Shown: one piece after another, positions 59,311 to 64,000 of the stretch
Layout of the letters: each line of letters opens with the position of its first letter
Position numbering within the stretch: the stretch's first letter is position 1
Assembly: GCF_963678975.1 (NCBI RefSeq)
Contig: NC_089274.1
Span: 6,498,001-6,562,000 of the forward strand
Source: Dysidea avara
Taxonomy: Eukaryota; Porifera; Demospongiae; Dictyoceratida; Dysideidae
Direction of reading: 5' to 3'
DNA: 64,000 bases
Notes under the pieces: generated by a model
What the model saw: only the letters and a program-made list of their open reading frames with translations
What the model was told of the DNA's origin: nothing
The model's database searches: none
Made by a program: the position numbers and the translations under genes

Positions 59311-59432
59311 TACATATTAGCTGTAATACGGGCATTTGGGCTTAGCCTGATATGTATGTCCTCGGGCCTGTGGCCCTCAGGCAGTCGAGCATACATATCA
59401 GGCAAAGCCCTCATGTTACAGCTATTACATAT
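59311..59432. repeat. Foldback hairpin, family HP, copy 4 (diverged)
   Basis: TGTAATACGGGCATTTGGGC and the inverted arm with ATATCAGGCAAAGCCC, loop CGGGCCTGTGGCCC. It is the most diverged copy. Inverted GGTATATAGCTGATATACC palindromes follow at 59467-59521. Confidence 0.75.
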
Positions 59433-59544
59433 ACCACACCAGTGGTCGAGATCAAAAGCGCCGCACTGTGGTATATAGCTGATATACCACAGCAAACTGT
59501 GGTATATAACTGATATACCATGCTTTGTGGCTACACTTACCATA

Positions 59545-59960
59545 AATGGTGTAACTTCACACATTCCGCGAAATCCTTATCTAAACGGTTAACAAGTCTC
59601 TAATAACAAGCGCCTAAATCAATCAACAATTATTCACCTCAGGAACTAGAACAAGTTTCGATGAACTCTTGTCTCCTTCGTGACCAACTCACTAATTGCG
59701 ACTATGTGGGCGTGGCACTGCTAAACGTGTGAAATGTCTGATCCATCAAGAATTTCTATTGATTTCCATCTCCAGGAGGTGCTGTTTCACTATAACTTAC
59801 TATCTATAATCATTTTCATCTACTCGAGTGTGGAATATAACAGTTATAACACGATTTACTCTGGATATGACTAAATATGTGCACTCTCACTTGATCGCTA
59901 TGCACTCTCATAAATCGTGTGTATATTTTAGTCATATCCCTCATAAGCGTGTTATAACTA
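59545..59960. repeat. Right outer inverted arm
   Basis: 59545-59790 is inverted relative to 50376-50770; 59790-59865 is inverted relative to 48612-48687. It contains the empty site of the 1.69 kb insertion. ATATCCCTCATAAGCGTGTT near 59934 repeats the edge motif. Confidence 0.8.
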
Positions 59961-60214
59961 TACAATATATGTACCTCTTTTAGCTTAACAAAAAGCTACA
60001 TTTCAACTGGGCTATTATATTGTGTATCTTTTTATCACTCATCTCTAGCAATCGGCCTGTACATCATTTTACAAACATTATAAGCTATACACTAGCTATC
60101 ATCATAGTCTGACCTATGGGCAATGATGTCATGTCACCCAAACTTCTGCAGTGTAGTCAAGTGCTCTTTCTTGAAATTTACTCCTTTTTACTGTTTGTTA
60201 CAGATGTAAGACTT

Positions 60215-60579
60215 CACATACACAGAGAAACATTTTGGCTCTTGAAATATTTCTAAATCGTTGGGTTCATTGGATTTGCGGGAGCAGAATAAACCGTAAC
60301 ACTTATAAATGGTCAAAGTCATCACCATGTATGACATCCTCAACCATCACCTTGCCTTGCACTATATACTTTTCAAATTCAAAAACTAGATCTCACTCAC
60401 TTTCCCTATTGTATTCAATAAGTTTTTCCTTTTTGTTAATAGTATTTTCTTTTGGAACTCGATTCCATTTAATATATTGTGTGTACCTCACCATGTCACT
60501 TTTAGGCATATTTTGTATACTTTTCTTTGTAAGTCTTAATAACTTACTTTTGTGTAACTATAGTTTTGTATTACCTGTA
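60215..60579 (+). pseudogene. LINE I, C-terminal RT fragment, split by a transposon
   Basis: The frame reads WVHWICGSRINRNTYKWSKS, matching ARWVCGSRWNSATRNWTKSS of LINE C, then SNSKTRSHSLSL and, in another frame, FFLFVNSIFFWNSIPF. The 3' UTR is cut by the element at 60580-61232 and continues at 61233-61375 (T-rich, ending near ATTAAAATTAAACTTAAA). Same family as LINE C. Confidence 0.8.
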
Positions 60580-61232
60580 CAGGGGCAGAGAACAGTACTC
60601 AAAAGTGGGGGGGGATTCATGTGAGATGGCTGTAAGTTACAAAGTGTTTTAAAATCATTAGCTGTACCTTAGTGTGCAAAGCACACTAACATACAAAGCA
60701 TGCCAATACTAGGGGGTCTGGGGGCATGCCCCCACAGGAAAATTTTGAGATTTGAATGCTTGGGTATATATTGAAATTGAGAGTATTTTCAGTGGTACAT
60801 GTGTATTCAAATAGGATACTCCTGTAATATTATAACAATTCAACAATGTCTATCATTAAGATACTGTACAAACAGCAGTAAATGAAGGTATCTCAGACAG
60901 ACGCATGCTCTTCATTATGTATAGATGTGTTAATGGAGACAGATTGAATTGTAACAACTCAAAATTATGATTCCACCGAATGTAGTTAGGTGACTGCTCT
61001 ATTTAATAGAGTATCTCTACATCGCACTCCCAGCACTGATTCGTGCTGTAATCCATTCTTGCATAACCTTTAACACAACTCTAGTAAATCAAGGCAAACT
61101 AAGTTGGCTAATGACTACAACAGTTACTTTACTTTAGTAACTGGTCATTGGAAAAAGTGTGGGGGCACTGCCCCTCCACTTGTAAAATGGGGGGGCAGTT
61201 GCCCCCTCTGCCCCCCTAATTCTCCTCCCCTG
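60580..61232. mobile_element. DNA transposon in the 3' UTR of LINE I
   Basis: Tips CAGGGGCAGAGAA and inverse of CAGGGGAGGAGAATTAG, each followed by G-rich sequence (GTGGGGGGG on the left, GGCAGTTGCCCCC on the right). It is 653 bp with no transposase. The target duplication was not resolved. G-rich subterminal sequence links it loosely to 275-1391. Confidence 0.65.
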
Positions 61233-61575
61233 TTTTGTTTGTCTGTTTTTGCTGTGTACCTTATTGGTCTCATGTTGTTTGTTTTACTTTTTGTACGTGG
61301 TACCCCTATAGGATTGTTCCCTTTTTGTATTCACCTTCCCTTTGTGATTAAAATTAAACTTAAATTTTAAAGATAATAGTGGCGACATAGTCCAGAATAA
61401 ATGACACCTATAACCATATGAATATAATTTGAACTTAAATGGATTCCATTAGTTAGATAAAAGCTGTCTGCACACATCAATTAGCTCTCAGTACAACTAT
61501 TTGTGATTTTGTAAAACTCTCTAATAGAGCAGTCTTTCGTTTTCAAGTATTAAATAGTTGGTAATGAGTTCTCCA

Positions 61576-61612
<37 letters not shown>

Positions 61613-62498
61613 TCTATATAAAGCATGTTCATATGAAATGGTATATAATAGGTTATCATCCATGTATGTTACTTAGCTAGCTACATGATGGTCTTTGTAC
61701 TGGTCACAACTTTTTTTCACACAAATGCAGAAGTACAGATATGTGGCTGATATCATGCACATGTTACTTCTTTATCACATATAGCTACAAATTTAGTCAT
61801 GAATGTACAAAATTTAATATTTTGACCAACTACCCGGATTGTACGCCTTAATAATTTGAGCGCTTATTCAATAATTCATGGTCCGATAATCCGGCTATTT
61901 ATTTTAGTGTGAAATCCTTGAAATTGTAGCAAATGAGAGTTTAGATTGACTCTACAATGATTTGACACGTACCTACCTATAACTGGAAGGAACAACTTGT
62001 TTGAATTTTGGTCAGACATAAGCTAAAACAGAACATTTCATGTTTGCATATAGCTATAAAGTTATCACCTTTAAACTTGCAGTGATAAAGATACAAAACA
62101 AATAACAGGGGATTAATTTCCTATAGCCAGCACCCTGCATGCAAAGAAACCTATGGAAACAGAATTAAAAGTTTCTAGAATCAAAAGTTTTGGAAAAACC
62201 CATAAACCCATAAACCCATAAACAAACAATGACTAGCCTCATTCCAAGACAGAGAGGTGATATAGATCTGCATCAAAGAAATTATAGGCAGATAAAATAC
62301 TGTTCTTGCAATAATATAAACCAGAAGCATATCTGCTGCATGAGTTCTATACACTGTTAGTATGTGAAAAAAGATAATTTACAAACTCAACTCCTATAAA
62401 CTACACTATACTCTTAGCTATACATATGTATGCTCTGCGAATAAATATATTCATAAGAACAATTTGCGTACACCAAATACAGTCTAATGGGAAAAAAA
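61233..62498. other. End of LINE I, (CA)n tract, otherwise unassigned
   Basis: 61233-61375 is the remaining LINE I 3' UTR. A (CA)n run lies at 61573-61610. AACCCATAA is repeated three times at about 62197-62225. No gene. Confidence 0.55.
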
Positions 62499-63413
62499 CT
62501 ACTGCAGTTTAATGTCACACTTGAAGAATGCCACATCATCAACAGCAAACTCAGGATTATCCAGTATTGATAGTGGAGCAAATTTAGGACAACCAGATGC
62601 CACATTCATGTTTGATTTTGGTCGATGAAAACTAGTGCTGGTTGGGTTGGGTCTGAATGACTGTACAATATTGTTGTTGCCTTTCTGGTTGACAAATGTC
62701 ATTGTCACCATATGCTGAAATGGCCATTCTAGTAAAGCATCATATTCTCCCTTCATGATGGTAAGGAAGTAAGATATGTAACGTCCCTTGCCACTACCAT
62801 CACCATCTAAATACACATGTAGACACAGTCTGTACCCAAACCTGCTGGTGTAAAATGGTGCTGAATATAAACTGACAGTCTTTCCTAGTAGAGCATCCCT
62901 CCTACGTCTGGTGATATCTGGTATCTTCCATATGTAGTGACCATCATATGAAGTAGCTTGAAGTGTTTGTAAGGTGAGAGACACTTCCTCATAAGTATGG
63001 TTGATCTCATTGATGCTTGCTTGCAGGGAAGCTAAAAGATCTTCAATTCCAGTTAGCCTGAAAACAGTATCATTTTGTTTTCCTTCAATTTCAGTAATCT
63101 TTGCTTTGTCGTTATCACCGACTGTCTCTAGTACTTTATTAACTTTATCCAATTCAGTGTGAAGCAGTTGTGTCAGCACTTCATATTCTTTAGAAGTGGA
63201 ATCACATCTTCTTTGTTTGAATCCATCAAGCAAAAACTTGCATACCAAAGACAGATGATACTTGATGCATTTTTCCAAATGAGCCTCCAACTCCAAACCA
63301 CCAGCTACAAACTGGCATCCCAAAAAAGCAAACAGACACTGCAACTGTATTAGTTGTGTAGATGTTTTCTGTTTAACTAAAGAACAGCCAACTTGATGGA
63401 TGGGTAGGTCCAT
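62499..63413 (-). CDS. TRAF-like gene 2, last exon (TRAF zinc finger, coiled coil, MATH)
   Basis: The exon follows a good acceptor (TTTTTACAG|ATGGACC) and has 304 codons plus a stop. About residues 4-65 of the exon have Cys/His spacing of a TRAF zinc finger (VGC, FLGC, EAHLEKC, HLSLVC), about 80-155 a coiled coil, and the last ~145 a MATH domain. The exon starts with ATG, but gene 1 has upstream RING and zinc-finger exons at this point, so this is probably an internal codon. Compared with 31742-32713 the DNA aligns without gaps at a constant offset of 30,760 bp from the stop codon to about position 63050, with about 11 differences in the 480 bp of MATH coding, while the upstream half is strongly diverged. 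Upstream exons lie mostly beyond the window. Confidence 0.85.
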   Translation of the reverse strand: MDLPIHQVGCSLVKQKTSTQLIQLQCLFAFLGCQFVAGGLELEAHLEKCIKYHLSLVCKFLLDGFKQRRCDSTSKEYEVLTQLLHTELDKVNKVLETVGDNDKAKITEIEGKQNDTVFRLTGIEDLLASLQASINEINHTYEEVSLTLQTLQATSYDGHYIWKIPDITRRRRDALLGKTVSLYSAPFYTSRFGYRLCLHVYLDGDGSGKGRYISYFLTIMKGEYDALLEWPFQHMVTMTFVNQKGNNNIVQSFRPNPTSTSFHRPKSNMNVASGCPKFAPLSILDNPEFAVDDVAFFKCDIKLQ

Positions 63414-63919
63414 CTGTAAAAAGAACACACAATTATGTTAAACTATGTATAGACGTAGACTGACTGTAGTATTTAATACACTAATCACAATAAGTATGCT
63501 AACTTGTTTTGAGCTACATAATGTATTGTGTGTATTGTGCTATGTTTGACAGTTCATGGCACAGACCCAGCTTCTATGCAAAACAGTACACATGCATACT
63601 GTACATAATACTACAATTTTGCCTTCCTATTGCCTACCTGATAATAGCTAAAACTCATACCGACCGCAGACTACATGATTGTACTAGCGGAACATAAACA
63701 CAGGTGGTAAATATGTAAATGTCATATTTGCAACACTATGAGATGAAGCAAAGAGCAAATGCCACTAACTGATCATGAGATATATTCTACAACTACTGTA
63801 TACGTATATCTACATACATAATCTCTAGCAATTGTATCTAATACTGAATATATCATTTCCTGTATACAGTTACTCAACTGTATGTTGATATCAGAGGTCA
63901 ATTTGACATACATACTTAC
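63414..63919. other. Intron or spacer upstream of TRAF-like gene 2
   Basis: No RING or zinc-finger exon was found here on the minus strand. AT-rich, no repeat recognised. Confidence 0.4.
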
Positions 63920-64000
63920 ATTTGGTGCTACTGTAAGAGTCAATAAGTCAATATTAATGCATTCTGCCACACTTAAAATGGTGTTACATACAACATCTGT
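63920..64000 (-). CDS. Possible preceding exon of TRAF-like gene 2 (partial)
   Basis: On the minus strand, 27 codons without a stop (including SVAECINIDLLTLTVAPN) end at a strong donor, AAT|GTAAGT. The phase (0) matches the acceptor at 63413. No TRAF motif is visible in this short piece, so it could belong to another gene or be chance. Confidence 0.35.

Noticed and set aside
62197..62225. AACCCATAA repeat as telomere-like sequence
   Set aside because: Only three units, not TTAGGG-type, and surrounded by unique sequence.

Overview
The window looks like a repeat-dense, AT-rich animal genome, most likely a sponge. This is an inference: it contains spliced TRAF-family genes with 52-62 bp introns, many decayed LINEs and a very heavy load of DNA transposons. 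There are no operons, no ribosomal RNA and no tRNA that I could support. I recognise only one host gene that is complete here and one that is partial. Both are TRAF-like adaptors on the minus strand, about 30 kb apart (31742-34106 and 62499-64000). The rest is mobile DNA, its remains, and tandem arrays.

Layout. 0-9 kb: a DNA transposon with CAGGGG ends, a broken LINE (1555-2735), a small foldback hairpin and a minisatellite. 9.7-19.7 kb: a nest. A LINE reading frame on the minus strand is cut by a 9,341 bp transposon (10251-19591) with a perfect 9 bp target duplication; removing the insert restores the LINE frame. That transposon was in turn hit by a hAT-type MITE (10369-10927) in its left arm, a 2.46 kb foldback element (11080-13538), and a LINE (17756-19419) in its right arm. 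19.9-21.9 kb: a 31 bp minisatellite, part of which is organised as a 124 bp four-unit higher-order repeat. 22-31 kb: mostly unassigned AT-rich sequence with foldbacks and short duplications.

31.7-36.4 kb: TRAF-like gene 1 (4 exons, 424 aa predicted: RING, TRAF zinc finger, coiled coil, MATH). Intron 2 carries an 846 bp MITE that itself carries a 151 bp MITE. A 1.5 kb foldback element, with three further insertions, begins about 100 bp upstream of the start codon. 36.4-43.4 kb: a gap, then a 26 bp satellite of about 2.9 kb that fades into diverged repeats. 44-48.3 kb: a 213 bp tandem duplication and two LINE remnants.

48.6-60 kb: a large inverted structure whose arms share several blocks in opposite orientation and carry foldback hairpins, a 1,688 bp insertion whose empty site is visible in the other arm, and a core with unrecognised coding remnants and LINE pieces. 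60.2-61.4 kb: another LINE tail split by a DNA transposon. 62.5-64 kb: the last part of TRAF-like gene 2. Its MATH exon is nearly identical in DNA to gene 1 while the rest of the protein is strongly diverged, which points to gene conversion or recent exon exchange.

All calls come from reading the sequence by eye; identities and counts are approximate unless stated.
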